Assembly (NCBI GenBank): GCA_017631325.1
Contig: JAGBTM010000045.1
Location: 135,348 to 189,883, forward strand
DNA: 54,536 nt
Direction: 5' to 3'
Source: Clostridia bacterium
GTDB lineage: Bacteria; Bacillota; Clostridia; Oscillospirales; CAG-272
Positions 32,785-41,141 of the stretch are shown here, piece after piece; position 1 is the first letter of the stretch, and each line of letters starts with the position of its first letter. Both the position numbers and the translations under genes were made by a program. Under the pieces are notes generated by a model. That model saw nothing but the letters and a program-made list of their open reading frames with translations. It ran no database searches and was not told the origin of the DNA.

Positions 32785-33681
32785 ATGGAATTTACCCTAA
32801 AAAGCTTCAAAAAGGAAATAAGTGTAACGAGCCTTGCAAACATACATTATTTCGAGCTTTCCCCTACCCTGAATACCAAGGGTGACAGCCACTCCTTTTG
32901 CGAGCTGGTGTACGTCGAGAGAGGAAAGATACGAATAAGCTCCGACAGCTATACCGGCGAGCTGACAGAGGGTGAATTAATAGTACACGGCCCTCACGAG
33001 AGGCACTCCTTAAGCTCCGACGAGGCCGCCTCTCCCAACATTATTATAATAGGCTTTGAATGTAAATCAAAATCGCTCGACACACTCTCCCACTCCCCCT
33101 TGCGCATCGGTGACGAGCTTGAAAAAATGCTCGTCGAGATAGTCAGAGAGGGGCGCGCTGTGTATATGCCTCCCTACGATATTCCGAACGTCAAGGAAAT
33201 GAAAAAAAGACGCGGATTTGCCTTTGGCGCAGACCAGCTGATTAAGAACTATCTTCAGATTTTTCTGATTAAGTGCGTCAGGCTCAGCGAAAGTATAGCC
33301 TCGGGGCGAGGAGCAGTCGGCTCATTCGGACCGGAAATAAATCTCTCGCTTGTGAGCGAGGTTAAGGAATATATCGACTGCAACTTCTGTCAAAGAATAC
33401 TTATCGAGGACCTGTGCTTTCTCTTTAACACGAACAAGACTACCCTTGCGCGCTCGTTCAAGGCCGTGTACGGACAAACCGTGATAGACTACGTGAACTC
33501 GCGCAGAGTTAAATATACAAAGAAGCTTCTGCGTGAGGGAGGGCACACGTTGACGAGTATTGCCGAAATGATGGATTTATCCTCGGTGCATTACCTCACC
33601 TCACTTTTTAAAAAGCACACGGGTCTTTCTCCAACCGAGTATCTCGCCTCGCACACGGGCGAAGAAAAAAGCAAAAAATAA
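32785..33681 (+). CDS. AraC family transcriptional regulator
   Basis: A 298-residue regulator. The N-terminal ~150 residues form a cupin-like sensing domain (SHSFCELVYVERGKIRISSD, then a HGPHERHSL segment). The C-terminal ~100 residues hold two helix-turn-helix units: RILIEDLCFLFNTNKTTLAR, then TLTSIAEMMDLSSVHYLTSL, ending with the family segment FKKHTGLSPTEYL. The ATG at 32785 has CGAGGT eight bases upstream; the in-frame TTG at 32767 lacks one. It is divergent from the GH20 operon and shares its promoter region, so it most likely activates that operon in response to a sugar. The ligand is unknown. Confidence 0.94.
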   Translation: MEFTLKSFKKEISVTSLANIHYFELSPTLNTKGDSHSFCELVYVERGKIRISSDSYTGELTEGELIVHGPHERHSLSSDEAASPNIIIIGFECKSKSLDTLSHSPLRIGDELEKMLVEIVREGRAVYMPPYDIPNVKEMKKRRGFAFGADQLIKNYLQIFLIKCVRLSESIASGRGAVGSFGPEINLSLVSEVKEYIDCNFCQRILIEDLCFLFNTNKTTLARSFKAVYGQTVIDYVNSRRVKYTKKLLREGGHTLTSIAEMMDLSSVHYLTSLFKKHTGLSPTEYLASHTGEEKSKK

Positions 33682-33712
33682 CCCTCTTCGCTTGATTATG
33701 TTTACCTATCTC

Positions 33713-34080
33713 TTTACTCGTCAGCGAGCGAGCGCAGATTGCTCTCTGAGCGTTTCGCGCATAGCGAAATAAGGTGCGAAGCACCACCTCAAGAGAGGTG
33801 GCTCGCAAAGAGTATAATTACCCGAAGCAAGTCGACGAGTTTACTCGTCAGCGAGCGAGCGCAGATTGCTCTCTGAGCGTTTCGCGCATAGCGAAACAAG
33901 GTGCAAAGCACCACCTCAAGGGAGGTAGCTCGCAAAGAGCATAATTACCCGAAGCAAGTCGACGAGTTTACTCGTCAGCGAGCGAGCGCAGATTGCTCTC
34001 TGAGCGTTTCGCGCATAGCGAAATAAGGTGCGAAGCACCGCCTCAAGGGAGGTGGCTCGCAAAGAGTATAATTACCCGAG
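33713..34080. repeat. 127-bp structured tandem repeat, 2.9 copies
   Basis: Copies start at 33713, 33840 and 33967, exactly 127 bases apart; the third ends near 34080. They are ~96-98% identical. Each contains a chain of hairpins: TTTCGC-GCATA-GCGAAA; GGTGC-GAA-GCACC; CCACCTC-AAGA-GAGGTGG; and, across the unit junction, GACGAGT-TT-ACTCGTC. Several copy-to-copy changes fall in loops, though one (GGTGG to GGTAG in copy 2) weakens a stem. It fills the gap between araC and the beta-lactamase-fold gene. Open reading frames inside it are by-products. Confidence 0.93.
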
Positions 34081-34163
34081 CGTATCATAGTTTATCTGAG
34101 GCAATCATAACCTTTAAAACAAAGCTGCTATGCACATTTTTGAGGCGCATAGCAGCTTTCATT

Positions 34164-35203
34164 TTAAATATATCCTTTATCCATTTCTACCTTATCGGAC
34201 GGTGCGTCACTTTTGTCGTAGAACGCCTCGAAAATCATCTCGGAAATCTCGTTACGGGCGTCACCGTATCCGCTGTTCGAGAGGAAAATAATATCAAAAT
34301 CGTCCTCGGGAAGCTGAATATGCAGCGTTCTAAAGCCGGTGTGACCGCCGTTGTGAGTAATTCTTGGCTTGCCGTGCCAGAGCGAGATATGCGAGCCCAT
34401 ACCGAACGGATAGATATTCGTGGGAGTGAGGGCGGCACGCCAGGTTTCTTCTCTTAGAAGAAGCTTATTTTTAATTGCGAGATTAAGAGCGTAAACGTCG
34501 TCAACCGTCGCGATTATATCCCCTGCTCCGAGAAGCCAATCGTAGCTCTTTGGAGCTCTTACGGGCTTACCTCCTGCGAGGTCGTAGCCCTGCACTCTGT
34601 CGGCAATGACGAGGGTGGGATTATCCACCGCGGCTCCTTTCATGCCGAGAGGCACAAACACCTCGCTCCTAATATATTCGGCGTAAGGAAGCCCGGATAC
34701 GTTCTCAATAATGAGAGCCGCAATTATGATATTTATATTCGCGTATTTTCCCGCTGTGCCCGGTTCAAAGCACATAGGGTAATCCGCGATAAGCTTAAGG
34801 TGCTCGCGCATAAGGTGGGGCGGGCCGGACCTGTACTTTTCACAAAAATCCTTGTTCTGCTCGAAATCCGGCAGTCCGCTGATATGGTGAAGCAGGTGTC
34901 TGACGGTTACCCGTGGATCTAGCCCCGACGCCTCGGGAAGATAGAGCGAGGGGTGTTCGTCGAGTTTAATAAGCCCCTTGTCGTAAAGCTTCAGAAGCCC
35001 TAAGATACAAAACGGCTTCGACATAGAATAGAGCGTAAAGAGCGATTTGTTTGTAAATGGGATTTCATTTTCGAGGTCGCTATATCCGTACGCTCCCTCG
35101 TACTTAATTTCGTCCTTTACGGTTATGCGCAGCATACCGAATATTTGATTTTTTTGCAATATTCTCTGATACGGGTATCAAGCACCGAGATTTTGTCCGT
35201 CAT
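34164..35203 (-). pseudogene. serine beta-lactamase-fold hydrolase with an apparent N-terminal frameshift
   Basis: The main frame (34164-35159) encodes a class C-type penicillin-binding/esterase fold: nucleophile motif SMSKPF, YxN motif in GKYANIN, and a late HNGGHTGF in the KTG position. Members are often esterases or D-amino peptidases. Upstream, a TTGACT-17-TATAAT promoter (35237-35265) leads to an ATG at 35203 in another frame, whose product MTDKISVLDTRIREYCKK looks like the missing N-terminus. Joining the two needs one extra A in the A7 run at 35149-35155. So the gene is disrupted, decoded by slippage, or affected by a base-calling error. No signal peptide is visible. Confidence 0.75.
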
Positions 35204-35236
35204 ATCTCCAATTCCTTAAGGTTGACTTTTGCTTTT

Positions 35237-35265
35237 ATTATAGCACACGCCACACCTTCAGTCAA
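35237..35265 (-). promoter_or_regulatory. promoter of the beta-lactamase-fold gene
   Basis: On the minus strand TTGACT (35265-35260), 17 bases, TATAAT (35242-35237), with GTGTGC before the -10. The -35 abuts the stop codon of the preceding Gfo/Idh gene, and the leader is only ~27 bases to the ATG at 35203. Confidence 0.8.
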
Positions 35266-36570
35266 TTAAATTTTACGATATCCGGGAATATCTACAAGCG
35301 ACATTACCGAGATGGGCATTCCCGTGGAAATTGAGGCATTTGCGGCAATGCCTGTGAGTATACTCATGGCGCCATCCTTGTAGTCCGCGGCTCTGCCAAA
35401 CGGGTCGGGCGCAGGCGTGCCAAATATGTCGTTAAGAAGCACCGAATCGCCGCCTCCGTGTCCGCCGACGCCCTCGGCTATATCGACCTCGTAGGGCTCC
35501 CCGAACAAGGGATAAACGGTTATCCTCTTACGGTTTACGACGCCCTCCTTAACCGAGTCGCCTCCCGCGTTAACGTAGACAGCCTCGACCACCTCGAGCT
35601 CCATTCTGCCCTTCGTACCCGTGAAATAGACCTTGAAGCCCTCGTAGGGCGAGTATGCGTTGAGAGAATAGGACATCTGCGCTCCGCTCTTGTATCTGAC
35701 GATAACGTTCATAGTGTCCTCGATGCTTATATTATCACCGAAAACGCTCTGGTCACGGATATATCCGTCGTCGGCCTCGGCCTTAAGATAGAGCCTTTCG
35801 AGATTTTCGTTGCCGTCCATTACGAGCGCAAAGGGGTCACCCTCGGCATTCTTCTGTCCGTGAACTCGTGAATAGAACTTCGTCACTCCTCTTTCCTCTG
35901 CGTTCTCTCTGCCGTAGAACTTCAAATCGCCAAGGGCGAAAACGCGCTCGGGATAGGTACCAAGCCAGAAATTAACGAGGTCGAAGTGGTGGGTCGCCTT
36001 GTGGACGAGAAGTCCTCCGGAATTTCTCTTATCTCTATGCCAGCGACGGAAATAGTCGGCACCGTGATAGGTGTTAAGAAGCCACTCGAAATGCACCTGA
36101 GTAACCTTGCCTATCGCATCATTCATAATAAGCTCACGCACCTTGGTGTTATGGGGTGCGTAGCGGTAGTTGAAGGTAACGCGCAGATTTTTGCCGGTGC
36201 GCTCGATACAGTCTATTATTTCCTGACATTTCTTTGCATCGGTAGTCATAGGCTTCTCGCTGATAACGTCGCAGCCCATTTCCATAGCCTTTATTATGTA
36301 CCTGTGGTGAGTTCTGTCTATTGAGGTGACTATAACGACGTCCGGCTTTTCTGTGAGTATCATTTTTTCAAACTCGTCGGCGCCATAGGTGTTTACCCTC
36401 GGGTAACCGTACTCCTTTTCGAGTATGTCGTTTGCGTACTCCATACGGGTTTTATTAATGTCACAGAAGCCTACAAGCTCACAGGATCCCGAAAAATCCT
36501 TTGCTATTGCGGTATAGAACATTCTCGCTCTGCCACCAAGACCTACCTCGGCATATCTTTTCTTTTGCAT
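35266..36570 (-). CDS. Gfo/Idh/MocA family oxidoreductase
   Basis: A 434-residue NAD(P)-dependent sugar or inositol oxidoreductase. The N-terminal Rossmann domain starts YAEVGLGGRARMF, and the family catalytic motif EKP is present in CDVISEKPMTTDAKK near residue 103. The C-terminal alpha/beta domain contains SGGLLVHKATHHFDLVNFWL, holding the conserved active-site His. A glycine-rich GVGGHGGGD segment near residue 375 recurs as GHGGGD in the two paralogues at 41.8-44.4 kb. AAAGGAG precedes the ATG. GH109 glycosidases share this fold, but nothing here shows that activity. Confidence 0.9.
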   Translation of the reverse strand: MQKKRYAEVGLGGRARMFYTAIAKDFSGSCELVGFCDINKTRMEYANDILEKEYGYPRVNTYGADEFEKMILTEKPDVVIVTSIDRTHHRYIIKAMEMGCDVISEKPMTTDAKKCQEIIDCIERTGKNLRVTFNYRYAPHNTKVRELIMNDAIGKVTQVHFEWLLNTYHGADYFRRWHRDKRNSGGLLVHKATHHFDLVNFWLGTYPERVFALGDLKFYGRENAEERGVTKFYSRVHGQKNAEGDPFALVMDGNENLERLYLKAEADDGYIRDQSVFGDNISIEDTMNVIVRYKSGAQMSYSLNAYSPYEGFKVYFTGTKGRMELEVVEAVYVNAGGDSVKEGVVNRKRITVYPLFGEPYEVDIAEGVGGHGGGDSVLLNDIFGTPAPDPFGRAADYKDGAMSILTGIAANASISTGMPISVMSLVDIPGYRKI

Positions 36571-36856
36571 AGTGCACTCCTTTAAAGCGGTTTTGGTTTT
36601 TCTCTACTCTTATTTTATACGCTTTTTCTCTTTCTTTCCTTGATATATTTGACGAAAAGCTTAATTTTCTTAGTTTTTTTGATATTTTGATAGCTGAACA
36701 TAAAAAAAGAGAACGCGTCGGCCGTTCAGTCGATTTGTCCTCTTTTTACTTATTCACGTCTTTTGTATACGGTTTTGTACACCGTTTTGTATACGGTTTT
36801 TGTTATGCCTTTTGTTTTTATCGCTTTGCTATCGGTTTTATTTTTGAAAAGGGCTT
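36571..36856. other. T-rich spacer with a 12-bp triplet repeat
   Basis: No gene. It contains three exact-length 12-base units TTTGTATACGGT, TTTGTACACCGT, TTTGTATACGGT (36762-36797) and an imperfect hairpin AAAAAGAG...CTCTTTTT near 36706-36747. It lies downstream of the minus-strand gene ending at 36857. Confidence 0.6.
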
Positions 36857-37393
36857 CTACTCTGCTTCTGGGTACAGCTCCCCGCGAGCCTCTTTTATAT
36901 AGCGTGTGAGCTGTTTCTCGTATTCCTCCGTCGCCTCTATAATCACCTCCGAGCTTTCGTAGGGGGAAATCACAGTCAGGCGCACCGTCTCGCTCGGCAT
37001 GAGGGTTGGGGTATAGAAATACTTGCGATATCCGTAAGGGGTTTTATGCGCTTTGGCTTCGGCTCTATTCTCGCGCTTAACGGAGCTTATCTCTGAAAGT
37101 CCGAGACGAGCGAGAGTGCTTGAGCTTTTGCCGACCTGACGGCGTACCACGAATACGGCTTCGCCCGTGTTGTCGTGGGTCAGGTCGTAATAATACTGCA
37201 CCCCGACGTAGCGCGTGTAGATATACACAGCAGATACCAGAAAAATCATAACGGCAAGACCTAAAAGTCCCTTGTATCTATCAGCCAGAAGATAGAATAG
37301 CGTAAAGACGGCCGAAAGAGCCATCAGGACGAAAAAGACTGTCTTGGCATTAGAATTTTGGGGGCTGGCCTTGGTCGAAAATTCGCCTATCAC
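36857..37393 (-). CDS. small two-helix membrane protein of unknown function
   Basis: 178 residues. Two membrane helices (about residues 17-36 and 42-60) are followed by a mostly beta soluble region (about 65-165) that could be PH-like. No family is recognised. It starts with a GTG whose first four bases overlap the stop codon of the upstream gene (GTGA), with GAGGT upstream. Co-translation with that gene suggests a shared membrane role. Confidence 0.7.
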   Translation of the reverse strand: MIGEFSTKASPQNSNAKTVFFVLMALSAVFTLFYLLADRYKGLLGLAVMIFLVSAVYIYTRYVGVQYYYDLTHDNTGEAVFVVRRQVGKSSSTLARLGLSEISSVKRENRAEAKAHKTPYGYRKYFYTPTLMPSETVRLTVISPYESSEVIIEATEEYEKQLTRYIKEARGELYPEAE

Positions 37394-38103
37394 CTCGGCA
37401 CCTCACCGCTTGAGAGCTTGTACTCGCTGAATTTAGAGTAATTCTCGTTGTTCTCGTATACGGGTATCATAAACACCTTATCCTTTTTCGTATTATCCGC
37501 CTTGTCGGTGTACTGAACTCCGTCTATCATAATCTCAAGTCTTATCCAATTTACAGGGTCGGTCTCGGTACCGAAATCCACGTCCTCAAAGACGAGCTTG
37601 CAGTATCTGTACATCATAAAGCTGTCCCACTCGGTATAAACGAGCCTTCCGACCTCTCCGCCCTCTCCACTCTTGTAGAGTCTGAAGGAAAAGACGGTCT
37701 TGTCCTCAATATCCACCTCTGTGCCGTAGTTTTCAAGAAGCACTCGCCTAAGCGACTCGTTGTATCTTACGGTAATCTGAAGATATCCCGCATCTTTCAC
37801 TATTCTGAGATGGTCGCAGAAAAAGTTGCCCTTATCAGCATCGTCGTACGGGGTTCGCAGCGTCTGGGTTAAGACCTCAAGCTCACCGTCACGCTCGGAA
37901 TAATAGGAGCTGAGCGTATCGGTAAACGTAACCCTCTTCATAGCGTCGGGGTAAAAGTTGAAGCTGAATACCCTGAATGCAAGCAGTCCTATTACCGAAA
38001 AGCAGACTACTATTGCCACAGCCTTGATAATCTTAAGGCCCGTGCTTTTTTTCGGGGCGTCCTCTACTTCGTTATAGTCGCCGTAGCGTTCAAAATCGTC
38101 CAT
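37390..38103 (-). CDS. single-pass membrane protein of unknown function
   Basis: 237 residues: an acidic cytoplasmic N-terminus (MDDFERYGDYNEVED), one membrane helix (about residues 24-46), and a ~190-residue extracellular domain rich in aromatic residues and beta-strand pattern. No family is recognised. The ATG at 38103 has GAGGTG six bases upstream; the GTG at 38112 is part of that site. It overlaps the downstream two-helix gene by four bases and has its own promoter (38146-38174). Confidence 0.72.
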   Translation of the reverse strand: MDDFERYGDYNEVEDAPKKSTGLKIIKAVAIVVCFSVIGLLAFRVFSFNFYPDAMKRVTFTDTLSSYYSERDGELEVLTQTLRTPYDDADKGNFFCDHLRIVKDAGYLQITVRYNESLRRVLLENYGTEVDIEDKTVFSFRLYKSGEGGEVGRLVYTEWDSFMMYRYCKLVFEDVDFGTETDPVNWIRLEIMIDGVQYTDKADNTKKDKVFMIPVYENNENYSKFSEYKLSSGEVPR

Positions 38104-38145
38104 TATATACACCTCGGTAGGTTTATCGTTAGTATTTACACAACA

Positions 38146-38174
38146 ATTATATAGTACCGAGTGAAAAATGTCAA
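38146..38174 (-). promoter_or_regulatory. promoter of the 37.4-38.1 kb gene pair
   Basis: On the minus strand TTGACA (38174-38169), 17 bases, TATAAT (38151-38146). Confidence 0.82.
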
Positions 38175-38210
38175 CATTTACCCTCTAAAATTCAAATTTA
38201 TTTAACAGTA

Positions 38211-38477
38211 TCAGAGGATATTGTCGCGTCCGATATAAAGGTCGCGCTTTTCCTCGTCGCTCAGAGCGTCTATATCAAGCCCTGCTCTCATAGCCGTCCA
38301 GGCTCTGTTGGGAACGGGGGGATTAAATGCGGGAAGCTCGATATTCGGGTTATTTATTCCGGTATCGTTCTTACCGGGAAGATGCATGGTGTCGGGGATA
38401 TTAAATCCCGTTAGGTTTTCCTTGGTGTCGTGAAGGTTGTTTTCGGGTGTTTTTCTGTTTTCGTTATTCTTTGCCAT
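38211..38477 (-). CDS. small hydrophilic protein of unknown function
   Basis: 88 residues, rich in Asn, Pro and charged residues. It probably is disordered in the first ~55 residues (several NIP/NNPN-type segments), with a short C-terminal helical part ending DEEKRDLYIGRDNIL. There is no signal peptide, membrane helix or known family. An AGAGGT site precedes the ATG at 38477, which supports translation. It could be a small spore or surface-associated protein, but that is a guess. Confidence 0.62.
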   Translation of the reverse strand: MAKNNENRKTPENNLHDTKENLTGFNIPDTMHLPGKNDTGINNPNIELPAFNPPVPNRAWTAMRAGLDIDALSDEEKRDLYIGRDNIL

Positions 38478-38577
38478 TTTTACCTCTTAGTTAATTCCGA
38501 TAGTGGAAAAATCGCCAAAATTATGGCGTGTAATGTATTATTCCCCGAGCACGAAAAAATATTTAGACGTATGCCTC

Positions 38578-38606
38578 TTGTAAATACGAAGTTAATATGA
38601 TAAAAT
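38578..38606 (+). promoter_or_regulatory. promoter of the radical SAM gene
   Basis: TTGTAA (38578-38583), 17 bases, TAAAAT (38601-38606), with TATGA before the -10. Confidence 0.7.
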
Positions 38607-38637
38607 AGTTTGAAAGGACAAAAACGGGTGAGGTAAT

Positions 38638-39540
38638 ATGCTATACAACAATCTCAGCTCATACTTCAGAAAAAAACACGGAAAAAGGCTAAAGAAAATA
38701 TGCATTGACGGTGGCTTTGGCTGTCCTAACCGCGACGGGACTTGCGGTGTGGGTGGCTGTATCTACTGCGGTGAGCGAGGCGCCGGCGAGCATATCGACG
38801 AGGGGCTGAGCATCGAAAAACAGGTTAAGACAGCACTCTCAAAGGCAGGTGATGAGGAGCTCTTCGTCGCTTATTTTCAAAGCTTCACCAACACCTACGC
38901 ACCACTTGAGATACTGAAGAAAAGATACGACGAGGCGCTGATAGACGATAGAATAGTCCACCTTGCAATCGGCACGCGCCCCGACTGCATCGACGAGGAT
39001 ATAGCCTCTCTCATAGCGAGCTACAAGAATAGGGTTGGCGTTTGGGTCGAGCTTGGACTTCAGACGGCAAACGACAAGACGGCTTACGTAATTAACCGTG
39101 GCTACGACACCTCCGTGTTTGAGAGAGCCTTGAAAATTCTCGAAAAATACGAAATCCCCGTATGCGTTCATTTGATAGTGGGCCTGCCCGGCGAGGGCGA
39201 GGAAGAAATCAAGGCTACCTGCAAATATCTTTCTCGCTTTGAGATATGGGGTGTAAAAATACATTCGATTTTCGTTATGAAGAATACAAGGCTTGCCGAT
39301 ATGTACTATAACGGTGAATACGAGCCTCCTACGCTAGACGAGTACGTGCGCCTTGCGTCGTATATTATATCCCATCTATCCAAAAAAATTATAATCCACC
39401 GTATAACCGGTGACTGCCCAAAGGAGCTTCTCGTTGCACCGAGCTGGAACGAAAACAAAAACGAGATTATAGAAAAAATACAGAATTATCTCAAAGAAAA
39501 TTCTATCAGCCAAGGCTCGCTTTACGGCGATTTCAAGTAA
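38638..39540 (+). CDS. TIGR01212-type radical SAM protein (YhcC-like)
   Basis: A 300-residue radical SAM enzyme of unknown reaction. The cluster motif is Cx11CxxC: CPNRDGTCGVGGCIYC (C29, C41, C44), the spacing typical of this Elp3-related family. Further family segments are VWVELGLQTANDKT and HLIVGLPGEGEEEI. The start follows GTGAGGT. It is monocistronic, with a promoter (38578) and a 19-bp terminator (39542-39585). Confidence 0.93.
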   Translation: MLYNNLSSYFRKKHGKRLKKICIDGGFGCPNRDGTCGVGGCIYCGERGAGEHIDEGLSIEKQVKTALSKAGDEELFVAYFQSFTNTYAPLEILKKRYDEALIDDRIVHLAIGTRPDCIDEDIASLIASYKNRVGVWVELGLQTANDKTAYVINRGYDTSVFERALKILEKYEIPVCVHLIVGLPGEGEEEIKATCKYLSRFEIWGVKIHSIFVMKNTRLADMYYNGEYEPPTLDEYVRLASYIISHLSKKIIIHRITGDCPKELLVAPSWNENKNEIIEKIQNYLKENSISQGSLYGDFK

Positions 39541-39541
39541 T

Positions 39542-39588
39542 AAAAACCGCAAAATGACTACTTTCATAGTCATTTTGCGGTTTTTATT
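39542..39588 (+). terminator. bidirectional terminator between the radical SAM gene and thiI
   Basis: A 19-bp perfect stem, AAAAACCGCAAAATGACTA / TAGTCATTTTGCGGTTTTT, around a 6-base loop. A-rich and T-rich flanks make it usable from both strands. Confidence 0.93.
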
Positions 39589-39673
39589 TATTTTTTGCTG
39601 TTTAGACAAAAGCAGCAAACTAACATAATAGAATTGCTAAGTCTGTATCGAATACGAGGTCTGTGTGTCAAGC

Positions 39674-40867
39674 TTATCTGTATTCGGGATATACGAGCTT
39701 GGTTTCGGTAGTCATTGTCGCATAGGCCTCTTCAATAAGTCCATCGAGGTCAACCTTAGCCAGCTGTGACATAACCTCGTCTATTCTCGGCTGAGTTTTG
39801 GGGTGACGGGGAGTGAATACGGTACAGCAGTCCTCAAAGGGCAAAATAGAGGTTTCAAAGGTGCCGTATTTACGCGCCTCAATGACTATCTCGTTCTTAT
39901 CAAGACCTATGCAGGGACGAAATACGGGAAGATTTACCACCGAATCGGTGACTTCTATTGCACTGAGCGTTTGCGAGGCAACCTGGCCAAGACTTTCGCC
40001 TGTGATGAGGGCGTGGCACTTGTATTCTCTCGCGCATCTTTCGGCAAGACGCATCATAAATATGCGAAGCAATATAGTAAAATAGTCCTCGTCGCACTTA
40101 TCTCGAAGTTCCTCTTGAATGTGTGTCAGAGAGATAACGTGGACGTGGATTCTCGAGCAGAACTCGCACATCTCTTGCGCAAGGGTCATAACCTTCTCTC
40201 TGGCGCGCTCTGAGGTATAGGGGAAGGACTCAAAGTGCAGAGCCTCTATCTCCATACCGCGCTTTGCCATCATACAGCCAGCGACAGGGGAATCTATACC
40301 ACCCGAGAGAAGCAGAAGTCCCCGTCCTGCCGAACGAATGGGAAGTCCGCCTGCGCCTGCCTCCTGCCCTGCTCTGACGTATGCGTGTTCGTCACGGATT
40401 TCGACTGTTACGGTAACCTCGGGCGAACGCACGTTAACCTTTATTCCGCGAACGGTTGAGAGTATTACTCCGCCTATCTCGGCCGAAATCTCGGGTGAGG
40501 TGAGTGGGAAACGCTTGTCCGCGCGCTTTGCGTCAACCTTGAAGGTTCGCTTGCCTGCGAGCTTTTCGGGAAGATACTCGCGCACGGTTCTCTTTATATC
40601 CTCCATATTCTTCTCGCAGACTGCCGCGCGTGTTACTCCAACGAAGCCAAAAACCTTTTTTGCAGCCTCGTACATTCCGTCCATATCGCAGAAATCGTCC
40701 TGCGGCTCGACGTACACGATGCTCTGCTTGAAATATATTTTAAAGGTCCCGTAGGGGCTTGCGCGACGGCGAAGCTCCTTTATAAGACTTGATTCAAAGT
40801 TCTGGCGGTTTGCGCCCTTTAATACGACCTCGCCATATTTACAAAGTATAACCTCTGGAAAATTCAT
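39674..40867 (-). CDS. thiI: tRNA 4-thiouridine synthase ThiI
   Basis: A 397-residue enzyme that adenylates U8 of tRNA and transfers sulfur. It has an N-terminal ferredoxin-like/THUMP region (residues ~1-165) and a PP-loop domain with LLLLSGGIDSPVAGCMM, then ALITGESLGQVASQT. The C-terminal rhodanese domain of E. coli ThiI is absent, as in most Firmicutes, where a dedicated cysteine desulfurase delivers sulfur; none is adjacent here. The start is the ATG at 40867 with AAGGAAG upstream; the open frame further 5' runs into the promoter (40938-40966) and is not coding. Confidence 0.96.
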   Translation of the reverse strand: MNFPEVILCKYGEVVLKGANRQNFESSLIKELRRRASPYGTFKIYFKQSIVYVEPQDDFCDMDGMYEAAKKVFGFVGVTRAAVCEKNMEDIKRTVREYLPEKLAGKRTFKVDAKRADKRFPLTSPEISAEIGGVILSTVRGIKVNVRSPEVTVTVEIRDEHAYVRAGQEAGAGGLPIRSAGRGLLLLSGGIDSPVAGCMMAKRGMEIEALHFESFPYTSERAREKVMTLAQEMCEFCSRIHVHVISLTHIQEELRDKCDEDYFTILLRIFMMRLAERCAREYKCHALITGESLGQVASQTLSAIEVTDSVVNLPVFRPCIGLDKNEIVIEARKYGTFETSILPFEDCCTVFTPRHPKTQPRIDEVMSQLAKVDLDGLIEEAYATMTTETKLVYPEYR

Positions 40868-40937
40868 TTTTTCTTCCTTTTCGATTTTCGCGCCTTTGCG
40901 CTGTGATTTTGCCTTGCGGCCTTTATCTAACATATTT

Positions 40938-40966
40938 ATTATACAGCAACCGACGTGCAAAGTCAA
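40938..40966 (-). promoter_or_regulatory. promoter of thiI
   Basis: On the minus strand TTGACT (40966-40961), 17 bases, TATAAT (40943-40938). The tandem repeat at 40969 begins directly upstream of the -35. Confidence 0.8.
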
Positions 40967-40968
40967 GG

Positions 40969-41140
40969 TAATTTTAGCGAAATGGCGGACTTGCTCTACG
41001 TCGGTAAATTTGATGAAATTGCGGCCCACACCTCCTAGATAAATTTGGCGAAATTACGGACTTCGTCCGTTCGGTAAATTCTGCGAATTGCGTGATTTGT
41101 CTACTTGGTAATTTCGGGAAAATCGCATTTTTGTCTCTCT
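40969..41140. repeat. degenerate ~35-bp tandem repeat, five units
   Basis: Units start at about 40969, 41005, 41040, 41075 and 41109 (steps 36, 35, 35, 34). The pattern is TAAATTTGGCGAAATTGCGG followed by a CTT..TCTAC..GG tail. It lies exactly between the thiI promoter and the end of the next minus-strand gene. Confidence 0.7.
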
Positions 41141-41141
41141 C

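Noticed and set aside
33993..34457. 154-codon plus-strand ORF across the 127-bp repeat
   Set aside because: It is built from repeat sequence and the antisense of the beta-lactamase-fold gene; no ribosome binding site.
35266..36570. Gfo/Idh protein as a GH109 glycosidase
   Set aside because: The fold is shared, but no GH109-specific feature is visible and the EKP oxidoreductase motif is intact.
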